DNA of 64,000 nt from assembly GCA_965261015.1 (NCBI GenBank), contig CBDHCC010000002.1, positions 434,001-498,000 on the forward strand, read 5' to 3'. Under the pieces are notes generated by a model that saw only the letters and a list, made by a program, of their open reading frames with translations, was not told where the DNA came from and ran no database searches. The translations under genes and the position numbers were made by a program. This stretch comes from CBDHCC01 sp965261015. Lineage in GTDB: Bacteria; Pseudomonadota; Alphaproteobacteria; Sphingomonadales; Sphingomonadaceae. Positions 46,647-55,245 of this stretch are shown here, piece after piece; position 1 is the stretch's first letter; every line of letters begins with the position of its first letter.

Positions 46647-47420
46647 ATGAAGCTCAACATCAAACAGATACAGGGCCGCACCCGCGAACTGCTGAGCGAA
46701 CACCCGGAGGGACTGCGCTGGAGCGACATTCTCAAGCGTGTTCAGGACGCTGATCCGGAGACGCCGTTCAACTCCATCCGGGGTGCCACTCACGCCCTGT
46801 TCTCCGGCTCCGACGACATCATCAAGATCGCTCGTGGCACCTACCAGCTGGCGGCCCACGCGGAGCGGGACGCGCCGCCGGTCGCCGACGGGAGAGCCGA
46901 ACACGTCGAGGCCGCCGACCCGGTGGCAACCTCCCTCACCGAGCAGGACTTCTACGCCAGCTTCGCCGTCTGGCTGGAGGAGAATGACGAGGCCACGCGC
47001 GCCGCCGCGCTGGGCGGGGCCAGCCTGGGCGGCAAGTGGGGCACGCCCGACGTGATCGGCGTGCTGAAACCCCGCGCCCAGGACATCTTCAAGTTCGAGC
47101 CGCAGATCGTCACCGCCGAGATCAAGGCCGTGCCCGGCCAGCCAGTCGTCGCCTTCGGCCAGGCCGTCGCCTACCGCCTGTTCAGCCACAAGACCTACAT
47201 TGTCGTGCCCGAGAGCACGGGTGGCGACGACATGAGCCGGCTGAAGGCGCTGTGCAGCCTCCACGGCGTCGGCCTCGTCACCTTCGCCCTGGACGTGGAC
47301 GCGCCCGACTACACCGTCGTCGTGCTGCCCGCGCTGGCCAACCCCGACATGTTCTACGTTAACGCCATGCTGGACCGGCTGAAGACGAGCGAGCCGAAGC
47401 TGCTCAACACGCTGTTTTGA
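46647..47420 (+). CDS. Winged-helix plus PD-(D/E)XK nuclease-like protein
   Basis: This 257-residue protein's N-terminal part (residues 1-70) resembles a HARE-HTH/winged helix (TRELLSEHPEGLRWSDILKR, IIKIARGTYQLA). After a linker, residues 100-210 show a PD-(D/E)XK signature: WGTPDVIGVL (P134-D135) and VTAEIKAVPGQ (E158, K160), then a Q-containing helix (QAVAYRLF). It is 10 bases downstream of the restriction-methylase and likely cotranslated. It may be a regulatory or accessory nuclease of that system. I do not recognise this exact pair. Confidence 0.7.
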   Translation: MKLNIKQIQGRTRELLSEHPEGLRWSDILKRVQDADPETPFNSIRGATHALFSGSDDIIKIARGTYQLAAHAERDAPPVADGRAEHVEAADPVATSLTEQDFYASFAVWLEENDEATRAAALGGASLGGKWGTPDVIGVLKPRAQDIFKFEPQIVTAEIKAVPGQPVVAFGQAVAYRLFSHKTYIVVPESTGGDDMSRLKALCSLHGVGLVTFALDVDAPDYTVVVLPALANPDMFYVNAMLDRLKTSEPKLLNTLF

Positions 47421-47985
47421 GTGGGGAAAACGGCCAAGGTCCAGGTTGGGCCAAATGCGGACGGGCTGCTGTCGGGTGAACGGCGGGCCAAAGCGGACGT
47501 TTTTTCTGCAGTAAGTCGAGGCAGGTAAGACCCACAAGCGGACGCTTAGGGCTGCTCTGCCGTGGCCAAAGACCTGACACTCGTTCAGCTTGTTCCTTTC
47601 GGCTCGTGGCAGTCGAGAGCGCAGGGTCGACTCCTCGAACTTCGTTCGGAAGCGGCCGTGAACGGATCGGCTTGCCTTGTTCATCGCTTTTAACGGTTCC
47701 TCGCGGATGCGAGTTCGAAGAGGTCATTCTCTCAACACGACGTCGCGATGAAGAGCCGTTGACCCATCGGGCTGTTCGGAAATCCATTGGGCGAGCAGCC
47801 GTTTGGACGGGCCGATAGCGGCGGCCAAGTTGCACGGTGCGGAATTCTTGAACGCTGCTCCTCGTAAAGATTGACGCGAGCGGCCGGGAACGAGTGCGCG
47901 TGAACGATCAGGAGTTGAGCAATGCATGATGACGGCGGCACGCCGCTCGCGTCGCCGCGCACCCAGCACGAACGCTATGAGGTAG
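47421..47985. other. Non-coding region at the right end of the tRNA-Ser island
   Basis: No gene is supported. Degenerate copies of a GCGGACG-centred repeat occur near 47450, 47490 and 47530; related copies are at 37511 and 61250. The right attachment site of the island should lie here or nearby, but no second copy of the tRNA-Ser 3' end was found by eye. Confidence 0.55.
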
Positions 47986-48669
47986 TCAGTCGCCCAGCGT
48001 CAGCCGGTAGCCCACGCCGCGCACCGTGTGGATCAGCGGTGCGTCGCCCTCGCCGTCCACCTTGCGGCGCAGACGGCTGATGTGAACATCGATGATATTG
48101 GTGCGCGGGTCGAAGTGGTAGTTCCACACGCCCTCCAGCAGCATGGTGCGGGTCACCACCTGATCCTGGTGGCGGACCAGATACTCCAGCAATCGGTATT
48201 CCTGCGGCTGCACATCGATGCGCCGCGTGCCGCGCCGGACCTCGCGGCTCAAAAGGTCCACGGACAGGTCGTGACAGCTCAGCCGCGTCTCCGTCGCCCC
48301 GCCGGTCCCGCGCCTCAGCAGCGAGGCGAGGCGCGCCAGCAGTTCGGACATGGCGAACGGCTTGGTCAGATAGTCGTCCGCGCCGGCGTTCAGGCCGGCC
48401 ACCCGGTCCTCCACCGAGGCCAGGTTGGACAGCAGCAGCACCGGCAGGGCCACCTCCGACGCGCGCAGGGCGGCCAGCACGCCCATGCCGTTCAGCCCGG
48501 GCAGCATCCGGTCCAGCACCACCGCGTCGAAGGTGCCGTCGGTGGCGTGGAACACGCCGTCTCGGCCATCGCCGACCCGCTCCACCAGATAACCGGCCTC
48601 GCGCAGCCCGCGCTCGATGAACTCACCGGTGGTGGCGTCGTCCTCCACCACCAGGATCTTGCCGCCCAT
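47986..48669 (-). CDS. OmpR-family response regulator
   Basis: From the ATG at 48667-48669 the protein is 227 residues. The receiver domain has ILVVEDD, the phospho-acceptor D53 in AVVLDRMLPG, and GADDYLTKPF. The C-terminal winged helix has PQEYRLLEYLVRHQDQVVTR and IDVHISRLRRKVDGEG. Its likely partner histidine kinase is at 53920-55245. Together they bracket the acvB-like/DUF2147/mprF operon and probably regulate it, as CpxR/PhoP-like systems do for lipid remodelling. Confidence 0.93.
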   Translation of the reverse strand: MGGKILVVEDDATTGEFIERGLREAGYLVERVGDGRDGVFHATDGTFDAVVLDRMLPGLNGMGVLAALRASEVALPVLLLSNLASVEDRVAGLNAGADDYLTKPFAMSELLARLASLLRRGTGGATETRLSCHDLSVDLLSREVRRGTRRIDVQPQEYRLLEYLVRHQDQVVTRTMLLEGVWNYHFDPRTNIIDVHISRLRRKVDGEGDAPLIHTVRGVGYRLTLGD

Positions 48670-48770
48670 GCCCACGCCTCCGTCCGGCCCGAGAGAGCCG
48701 AACGGGTGCGCGGGCGCAAGGGCGTCGGGCCGTTGGCGGAACGAAGCCGTCCCCGTTCCGCCCGGTCCGC

Positions 48771-49220
48771 TCACCGGCCGGTGCGGGGCGCGGCGGTCGT
48801 CTTGGCCATCGGCGTGGATTTCGAGGTGGTCATCGGCTTGGCGGTGGCCATCGGCTTCGTCGTGGCCATCGGCGTGCGGGTCGTGCCCGCGCTCATCGGA
48901 GCCGTGCGCGTTGGGGCCGTCATGGCGCTGGTCCGCGCCATGGCCGGGTGGCTCGCCGGCTTGGCCATGGCGGCCCGGTGAGTCGCGGCCCGGTGAGGCG
49001 CGGGCCTCAACGTGTGACGCATGGTCCCGGCCTTCGCCGTGGTGTGCCGGCTCGCGCTCTGCGTCCGGGTTGAGGTGGCGGCGGTCACCCGACAGCTGTC
49101 GGTGATCGTCTTGCTGCAGACGGGGTAGGCCGCGTCGGTCGTGGCGGTGGGGGCGGCCATCGCGGCCGTGGCGGCGAAGAGCCCGCCCAGCGCCAGGAGT
49201 GTGGTGGTCGTTCGAAGCAT
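48771..49220 (-). CDS. Small secreted low-complexity Thr/Ala/Met/Pro/Lys-rich protein
   Basis: This is 149 residues from the ATG at 49218-49220. A signal peptide (MLRTTTTLLALGGLFAATAA) is followed by a short cysteine pair (PVCSKTITDSC). The rest is a basic, repetitive tail with MATTKPMATAKPM-type repeats encoded by imperfect 27-base DNA repeats (about 48795-48900). No family is recognised. It could be a periplasmic, polyanion-binding or disordered protein. It is 101 bases upstream of the response regulator on the same strand and may share its promoter. Confidence 0.5.
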   Translation of the reverse strand: MLRTTTTLLALGGLFAATAAMAAPTATTDAAYPVCSKTITDSCRVTAATSTRTQSASRHTTAKAGTMRHTLRPAPHRAATHRAAMAKPASHPAMARTSAMTAPTRTAPMSAGTTRTPMATTKPMATAKPMTTSKSTPMAKTTAAPRTGR

Positions 49221-49469
49221 GGTGAACTGATCCTTTGGAACGGCGGCGGGCGCTCGGGAGGATCGTCCGGCACCGCACCGCGCAAGATAAGGCGGCCGGG
49301 TGGGCACCACACCTTAAGCTTTGGACAGCCCCCGGACAGCCGCGACGAGACGCCCTCGACCGCGCCGGCCGGACACATGAACAACCGTTCACCCCGCCGC
49401 CACCACCCGTCACGATGCGCTCCACTAGATCGTGGGGGCGCAACCGGCGGGCGAGGACGGACAAGGACG

Positions 49470-50876
49470 ATGCGATCGGCCGCCCTGCTCCTGGCCGCGC
49501 TGCCGATCGCCGGCTGCGGCCCGACGGCGGCCAGCCCGACGCCGGGCGCGGTGCGGATCACCCCGATCGCCGGTGGCGGGGTAGAGATCCGTCCGGCGGC
49601 CGCCGTGGTAAGCGTCGCGCTGCTGTTGACCGGCGATGGCGGGTGGAGCGGCGTCGAGGCCGCGTTGGCCAAGGCCATGGCGGCGCGCGGCATCGCCATC
49701 CTGGCGGTCGACACGCCGCGCCTGCTCGCCGCCCAGACAAGGGCGCGCCGCGCCTGCCTGAACCCCAACGCGGCCTTGACCCAGCTGGCCGCCGGCTTCG
49801 AGCACCGGCTGGGGCTGACCGGTTACCTGAAGCCGGTGCTGGTCGGTTACTCGGCCGGCGCGGCGGTCGCCTACGGCGCGCTGATGCAGGCACCGGAGGG
49901 CACCTGGCGCGGCGCGGTGTCGCTGGGCTTCGGGCCGGAGGTGGACGGGCCCAAGCCCTGGTGCGGGGTCGCGTCCAACGCGCCCTTCGGCCTGACATCG
50001 ACGCACGACGGCACCGTGACGCGTTTCGCGCCGGCGGCCCGGCTGCCCTCGCCCTGGTGGGTGATCCAGGGGGAGGCGGACCGGGTGGTGCCGGCAGCCG
50101 CCGCGGGCCGGTTCGCCGCAGCCGTGCCGGGCACGCACTACCATCTGATCCCCGGTGCCGGCCACCGGCTGGGCGGTCCGGCTGGATGGGGCGGGGCCCT
50201 CGACACCGCCCTCGACGGACTGGAGCCACCCGCGACGCCCGCCGACGACGACCTCGCCGACCTGCCGGTGACAGCGGTGAGCGATCCGGCGTCCCCGCGC
50301 ACGCGCACCATGGTGGTGCTGCTGTCGGGGGACGGCGGCTGGGCGGGGCTCGATCGCCAGCTGGCGGCCGCGCTGGCCGCGCGCGGCGTGCCGGTCGCGG
50401 GCCTCGACAGCCTGCGCTACTTCTGGACGGCGCGCACGGGCGCGCAAGCCGCCACCGACCTCGGCAGGATCGTCGCCACCTACGGCCGCGCCTGGCGTCG
50501 CGACCGGGTGATCCTGGTCGGCTACAGCTTCGGCGCGGACGCCCTGCCCTTCATCGTGCCGCGACTCTCCCCCGCCACACGCAGCGCCGTGAGCCGGGTC
50601 AGCCTGGTGGGGCTGGACGCAAGGGGGGACCTGCAGTTCCACCTGGACGATTGGGTCGACCTGTCCGCCGAGACGGAACTGCCCACCGTGCCGCAGATCG
50701 TCGCGCAGCCGTCGGTGCCCTGGCAGTGCATCCGGGGCGCGCGCGAGCCCGACGACGCCTGCGCCGCCATCCCGCCGGCGGTCGCCCGGCCCGTCGTTCT
50801 GCCCGGCGGACATCACCTCAACGGCAACGCCGACGCGCTCGCCGCCGCCATCCTGAACGGAGTGTCGCTGTCATGA
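49470..50876 (+). CDS. acvB: AcvB/VirJ-like lipoprotein, putative lysyl-phosphatidylglycerol hydrolase
   Basis: This 468-residue protein has a lipoprotein signal (MRSAALLLAALPIAGC, lipobox IAGC). It contains two related alpha/beta-hydrolase domains. The first has LVGYSAGAAVAYG as nucleophile elbow and GAGHRLGG; the second has LVGYSFGADALPF and LPGGHHLNGN. AcvB of Agrobacterium is a periplasmic enzyme that hydrolyses lysyl-phosphatidylglycerol, and VirJ is its single-domain relative; function here is by homology. The next gene overlaps by 4 bases and mprF follows, so synthesis and hydrolysis of lysyl-PG are encoded together. Confidence 0.82.
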   Translation: MRSAALLLAALPIAGCGPTAASPTPGAVRITPIAGGGVEIRPAAAVVSVALLLTGDGGWSGVEAALAKAMAARGIAILAVDTPRLLAAQTRARRACLNPNAALTQLAAGFEHRLGLTGYLKPVLVGYSAGAAVAYGALMQAPEGTWRGAVSLGFGPEVDGPKPWCGVASNAPFGLTSTHDGTVTRFAPAARLPSPWWVIQGEADRVVPAAAAGRFAAAVPGTHYHLIPGAGHRLGGPAGWGGALDTALDGLEPPATPADDDLADLPVTAVSDPASPRTRTMVVLLSGDGGWAGLDRQLAAALAARGVPVAGLDSLRYFWTARTGAQAATDLGRIVATYGRAWRRDRVILVGYSFGADALPFIVPRLSPATRSAVSRVSLVGLDARGDLQFHLDDWVDLSAETELPTVPQIVAQPSVPWQCIRGAREPDDACAAIPPAVARPVVLPGGHHLNGNADALAAAILNGVSLS

Positions 50877-51274
50877 GTCCGATCGCCCTCGCCGCCCTCC
50901 TGGCCGCCGCCGTCGGTCCTGCGGCCGCGGCCGGTCCGGCCACCCCGCTGGACGTGTGGGTCAATCCCACCCGGCTGGTCGAAGTGAGGATCGGACGCTG
51001 CGGCGACAGCCTGTGCGGCGACATGGTGGGCGCGACGGCCGGCGCGGTGGCGGACGCGCGCAAGGCCGGCACCGCCACGCTGATCGGCACGCGCGTCGTC
51101 TTTGACTACGAACCGGCCAAGTTCGTGGGCTGGCAGGGCACGGTGTTCGTGCCGGACATGAACGGCCGCTACGGGTCGCGCATGACGCAGCCGTCGGCCG
51201 ACACCCTGACGGTCAGCGGCTGCCTGATGTCCGGGGTCCCCTGCCAGCGGCAGACATGGACCCGGTCGTCGTGA
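50873..51274 (+). CDS. DUF2147 family secreted protein
   Basis: This 133-residue protein has a signal peptide (MSPIALAALLAAAVGPAAAA) and the family pattern EVRIGRCGDSLCGDMV ... VSGCLMSGVPCQRQTWTR. Its start overlaps the acvB stop by 4 bases (ATGA) and its 3' end overlaps mprF by 19 bases, so it is tightly coupled to both. This suggests a periplasmic accessory role in lysyl-PG metabolism, which is inference from position. It is the second DUF2147 gene in the window. Confidence 0.8.
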   Translation: MSPIALAALLAAAVGPAAAAGPATPLDVWVNPTRLVEVRIGRCGDSLCGDMVGATAGAVADARKAGTATLIGTRVVFDYEPAKFVGWQGTVFVPDMNGRYGSRMTQPSADTLTVSGCLMSGVPCQRQTWTRSS

Positions 51275-53850
51275 TCGCCTGGGCGCGCGCTCACCGCGGC
51301 TGGGCGGCACCCGCGTTGATCCTGCTGGTGAGTGCGCTGGGCCTGTGGGCGCTGCACCACCTGCTGGCCGAAGTGCGGCTGCGCGACATCGGCACCGCCT
51401 TGCACGCGGTTGCGCCGATCCGGATCGGGTGCGCGGTGGCGCTGACCGTGGCCTCCTACGCGCTCTTGACCCTCTACGACGTGATCGCGCTGCGCATCGT
51501 GGGCCGGCCGCTGCCCTGGCGCACCGCCGCGCTGGCGTCGTTCACCAGCTACACGCTGTCCCACAATCTGGGCTTCGGCCTGCTGACCGGCGGGTCCGCC
51601 CGCCTGCGGATCTACACGGCGGCGGGACTGGAACCGGCCGAGGTGGTGAGCGTGGTGGCGCTGGCCGGCGTCGCCTTCTGGAGCGGCATCGGGGCCACGG
51701 TGGGCGCGGCGCTGCTGATCGCGCCGAACGCCTCCGTGGTGGCGGGGCTGGGCCTGGCACCCGGCGTCACCCGCGCGATCGGGGGCGCGGTGCTCGCGGC
51801 CTGCGCGGCGGCGCTGGTTTGGCTGCGTTTCGGCCGGCGGCGCGAGCGGATCGGCCGCTGGCGGCTGACGCTGCCCACGGCGATCCAGGCCGCCGCTCAG
51901 ACGGGCGTGTCGGTGCTGGACCTGATCGCCGCCAGCGCGGCGCTGCTGGTGCTGATCCCCGCCGCCGGCGTGGGATCGCTGCCCGCCTTTTTCCTGGGCT
52001 ACGCGCTCGCGGTCGTGGTGGCGCTGATCAGCCATGTGCCCGGCGGGGTGGGCGTGTTCGAAGCCGTGGTGGTCGCCGCCCTGCCCGCCGAGGGCCGGCC
52101 GCAACTGTTCGCCGCCCTGATCCTCTACCGCGTCATCTACTACCTCCTGCCGCTCGCCGTCTCGGTGGTGCTGCTGACCTGGCACGAGCGGCGACGCCTG
52201 GCCCGCCCGGCGGCGCTGGCGTTCGGGGGAGCGGAGGCGATCTTCGGCGTGGTCGCCCCGCCGCTGCTGGCCGCCTCCGCCTTCGCGGGCGGTTGCGTGC
52301 TGCTGTTCTCCGGCGCTCTGCCGGCCATTCCAGGCCGGCTTCATCTGCTGCGCAACCTGGTGCCGCTGCCGTTCGTGGAAGGGTCGCAGATCGTCGCCAG
52401 CCTGGTCGGCACCGCCCTCGTGCTGATCGCGCCGGCGCTCTACCGCCGGCTGGACGCCGGCTTTCTGCTAGCGCGCGGGCTGCTGGTCGCCGGCATCGCC
52501 TTTTCGCTGGCCAAGGGCTTCGACTGGGAGGAAGCGCTGGTGCTGGCCGCGATCACGGCCCCGCTGCAGCTGGCCCGGCCGCTGTTCAACCGGCGCACGG
52601 CGCTGACGGCCGCCATCGCCACGCCGACCGCGCTGGCGGCGGCGGGCGCGGCGGTGGCGGCGGCTGTGTGGCTGGGCTTCTTTTCGTTCAAGCACGTCCC
52701 CTACACGCATCAGCTCTGGTGGCGCTTCGCCTGGAACGGCGACGCCCCGCGCTTCCTGCGCGCCAGCCTGGCGGCGGCCGTGGCGCTGCTGGCGGTGGCC
52801 GGCTGGCGGCTGTTCGGCGGCCCGGGCGGGCGGGCGGTGCGTGACGAGCCGACCGGCGATCCGGAACGCGGCCTGGCGCGGGCCACGCGCACGGACGCGC
52901 TGCTGGCGCGCACAGGGGACAAGCGGATGTTGTGGTCGCCGGACGGGCACAGCTTCGTCATGTACCAGGTCCAGAATTCCAGCTGGATCACGATGGCCGA
53001 CCCGGTCGGCGATCCGGCGGCGGGTGCCGACCTGTTGTGGCGGCTGCGCGAGGCGGCGCACCGCGCGCAGGGGCGGTTGATGCTGTATCAGATCAGCGTC
53101 GACACGGTGCCCGTCGCCATCGACCTGGGCATGCAGCTGGTGAAATACGGCGAAGAGGCGCGGGTGCCACTCGCCGGCTTCTCGCTCGACCGCCCGGCAG
53201 CGAAGGGCCTGCGCGGCTCGCACCGACGCGCCGAGCGGGAGGGTGCGAGCTTCGCCGTAGTGCCGGCCGACGCGGTGCCCGCGCTGATCCCGGCGTTGCG
53301 CCGCGTGTCGGACGAGTGGCTGGCGGGCAAGGGTCGAACGGAAAAGGCGTTTTCGGTCGGCCGCTTCGATCCCGCCTACCTGGCGCTGGGGCCGGTGGCC
53401 GTCGTGCGTGGTCCGGAGGGGATCCTGGCATTCGCAAACCTATGGGCTACGGCCGACCGCAACGAGGTGTCCGTCGACCTGATGCGCCACGTCGCCACCG
53501 TGCCCAATGGGACCATGGACTTCCTGTTCGCCGAGCTGATGGCCTGGGGTCGGGACGAGGGCTATCGCTGGTTCAGCCTGGGGCTGGCCCCGCTGTCCGG
53601 CCTGACCGCCCGGCCGCTGGCCCCCATGTGGTCGCGCGCCGGCGCGGCGCTCTACAGCCACGGCGAAGGCTTGTACGGGTTCGAGGGCCTGCGCGCCTAC
53701 AAGGAGAAGTTCCGGCCGGTGTGGGAACCCCGCTGGATCGCGGGTCCGCACGGCCTGGGCATGGCGCGCGCGCTGGTGGACCTGCAGACCTTGGTGGGCG
53801 GCGGGCCGCGCAGCGCGGCGCGGCGCGAACGGGTGGCGCTGGTGGCGTGA
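51256..53850 (+). CDS. mprF: Bifunctional phosphatidylglycerol lysyltransferase/flippase MprF
   Basis: This 864-residue protein has many membrane helices across residues 1-520 (flippase domain, with the YDVIALRI and SHVPGGVGVFEAVV segments) and a C-terminal cytosolic DUF2156 synthase domain (KRMLWSPDGHSFVMYQV, ADPVGDPAAGADLLWRL, GSHRRAEREGASF, FSLGLAPLSGL). MprF transfers lysine from Lys-tRNA to phosphatidylglycerol and flips the product, lowering surface charge and raising resistance to cationic peptides. The ATG at 51256 lies inside the DUF2147 gene. It is the third gene of the acvB operon. Confidence 0.93.
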   Translation: MDPVVVIAWARAHRGWAAPALILLVSALGLWALHHLLAEVRLRDIGTALHAVAPIRIGCAVALTVASYALLTLYDVIALRIVGRPLPWRTAALASFTSYTLSHNLGFGLLTGGSARLRIYTAAGLEPAEVVSVVALAGVAFWSGIGATVGAALLIAPNASVVAGLGLAPGVTRAIGGAVLAACAAALVWLRFGRRRERIGRWRLTLPTAIQAAAQTGVSVLDLIAASAALLVLIPAAGVGSLPAFFLGYALAVVVALISHVPGGVGVFEAVVVAALPAEGRPQLFAALILYRVIYYLLPLAVSVVLLTWHERRRLARPAALAFGGAEAIFGVVAPPLLAASAFAGGCVLLFSGALPAIPGRLHLLRNLVPLPFVEGSQIVASLVGTALVLIAPALYRRLDAGFLLARGLLVAGIAFSLAKGFDWEEALVLAAITAPLQLARPLFNRRTALTAAIATPTALAAAGAAVAAAVWLGFFSFKHVPYTHQLWWRFAWNGDAPRFLRASLAAAVALLAVAGWRLFGGPGGRAVRDEPTGDPERGLARATRTDALLARTGDKRMLWSPDGHSFVMYQVQNSSWITMADPVGDPAAGADLLWRLREAAHRAQGRLMLYQISVDTVPVAIDLGMQLVKYGEEARVPLAGFSLDRPAAKGLRGSHRRAEREGASFAVVPADAVPALIPALRRVSDEWLAGKGRTEKAFSVGRFDPAYLALGPVAVVRGPEGILAFANLWATADRNEVSVDLMRHVATVPNGTMDFLFAELMAWGRDEGYRWFSLGLAPLSGLTARPLAPMWSRAGAALYSHGEGLYGFEGLRAYKEKFRPVWEPRWIAGPHGLGMARALVDLQTLVGGGPRSAARRERVALVA

Positions 53851-53878
53851 GGGGGTCTGCGCAGGCTTGCTCCGAAAA

Positions 53879-53897
53879 CCCGCTCGGACTGAGCGGG
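53879..53897 (-). terminator. Terminator between mprF and the histidine kinase
   Basis: CCCGCTC (53879-53885) pairs with GAGCGGG (53891-53897) around a 5-base loop. On the minus strand TTTT follows at once, so it is a good terminator for the histidine kinase gene; it may also act for the convergent mprF operon. Confidence 0.75.
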
Positions 53898-53919
53898 GGA
53901 CGGACATCAGGCTTCCCTC

Positions 53920-55245
53920 CTACAACGGCAGCCGCACCACGACCGCGAACTCGCCGGGGCCGCCCTCCAGCGTCAGTTCGCCCCCGTGCAGGCGCGCGAC
54001 GGCCGCGACCAGCGACAGGCCCAGGCCAGCGCCGTCTCCGCCCCGCGCCTCGTCCAGCCGACCGTAGCGACGGAGCGCCTCGGCATGGCGCGCGGGCGGG
54101 ATGCCGGGCCCGGTGTCGGCCACGGACAGGCGCAGCCCGTCGGCCGCCCGGACGAGCGCGACCGTGATCGGCCCGTCGCCGTGCGCCAGCGCGTTGTCGA
54201 TCAGGTTGGCGAGCATCTGCTCGAACAGCGGCCGGTGCAGGCGGGCGGTCGCCGGGTGGAGGTCCGCCACCAGGGTCCGCCCGCGCTCCGCCACCAGCGG
54301 CTCGTAGAAGGCCACGAGTTCCGCCACGGCGGCGGCGGCGTCCACCCGCTCCATCTGGTCGCGTCCAAGGCCGGCGTCGACGCGGCTGATCTGGAGCGCG
54401 GCGGTCAGCATGGTGAGCAGCCGCTCCGCCTCGGCCGCCACGGCGGGCAGCGCCTCGTCGGCCGGCTCGCCGTCGCGCAACGCCCGGTCGACCCGCGCGG
54501 TCAGCCGGGTGATGGGGGAGCGCAGGTCGTGGGCCAGTCCATCCGATAGCGCGCGCAGCTGCCCCATCAGCTCCTCCACCCGGTCCAGCATCCGGTTCAC
54601 CGCGCCCGCCAGCCTGTCGAAACGGTCGCCGCTGCCATCCAGCGCCACCCGCCGGCTCAGGTCGCCGGCCGTGACCGCCGCCGCCGTTCGCTCCAACCGC
54701 GCGATGCGTCCGCCGACCACCCGCATGACCACCCACGCGCCCACCAGGACGAGCGGCAGCCCGAGCGCCAGGCTGACCGCGACCGCGCGCCACAGGACCT
54801 CGTCGTCGCCCCGCGCGCCCAGCGGAAGGCCGACCAACAGGCGCGCATCGGGGCCCAGCCAGGCGCTGGTCAGCCCCATCGCGCGGTCGTCCACCCGCGC
54901 CCGCATCCAGTCCACCGGCGTGCGCGCGACCGACGGCCAGGACCCGGCGGCACCGGCGATGCGCGTCCCGTCGCGACGCGCCAGATGGATCAGCGTGCCG
55001 TCGTCGGGTCGGCGGTCGATGACGTCGGCCAGCCGCCCAACCCCCTCCGTCTCCGCCACCAGGCTCAGGTCGCCCAGGATCTGCTCGGCCGCGGTGGCCA
55101 CCCGCGCGCTCTCCGCCTCGCGCAGCTGATGGGACAAGAGCGTCAGCAGCACGGTGGCCAGCACCAGCTGCACCGCGACCAGCAGCGCCAGCACGCGCGC
55201 CTCCGTCGACCCCAGGACGCGGCGCTGACGTGACCAAATGTTCAT
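53920..55245 (-). CDS. Sensor histidine kinase
   Basis: From the ATG at 55243-55245 the protein is 441 residues. Two membrane helices (RVLALLVAVQLVLATVLLTL and VSLALGLPLVLVGAWVVMRV) flank a periplasmic sensor. HAMP, a phospho-acceptor box (LSDGLAHDLRSPITRL) and an ATPase domain follow (LIDNALAHGD, ADTGPGIPP, GAGLGLSLV). It lies convergent to mprF and probably pairs with the response regulator at 47986. Its start is antisense to the first 16 bases of the VirJ-like gene if that gene uses the ATG at 55230. Confidence 0.92.
   Translation of the reverse strand: MNIWSRQRRVLGSTEARVLALLVAVQLVLATVLLTLLSHQLREAESARVATAAEQILGDLSLVAETEGVGRLADVIDRRPDDGTLIHLARRDGTRIAGAAGSWPSVARTPVDWMRARVDDRAMGLTSAWLGPDARLLVGLPLGARGDDEVLWRAVAVSLALGLPLVLVGAWVVMRVVGGRIARLERTAAAVTAGDLSRRVALDGSGDRFDRLAGAVNRMLDRVEELMGQLRALSDGLAHDLRSPITRLTARVDRALRDGEPADEALPAVAAEAERLLTMLTAALQISRVDAGLGRDQMERVDAAAAVAELVAFYEPLVAERGRTLVADLHPATARLHRPLFEQMLANLIDNALAHGDGPITVALVRAADGLRLSVADTGPGIPPARHAEALRRYGRLDEARGGDGAGLGLSLVAAVARLHGGELTLEGGPGEFAVVVRLPL

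Noticed and set aside
47421..47985. A right-hand attachment repeat matching the tRNA-Ser 3' end
   Set aside because: Only short chance matches such as TTCGAA were seen; none extended.
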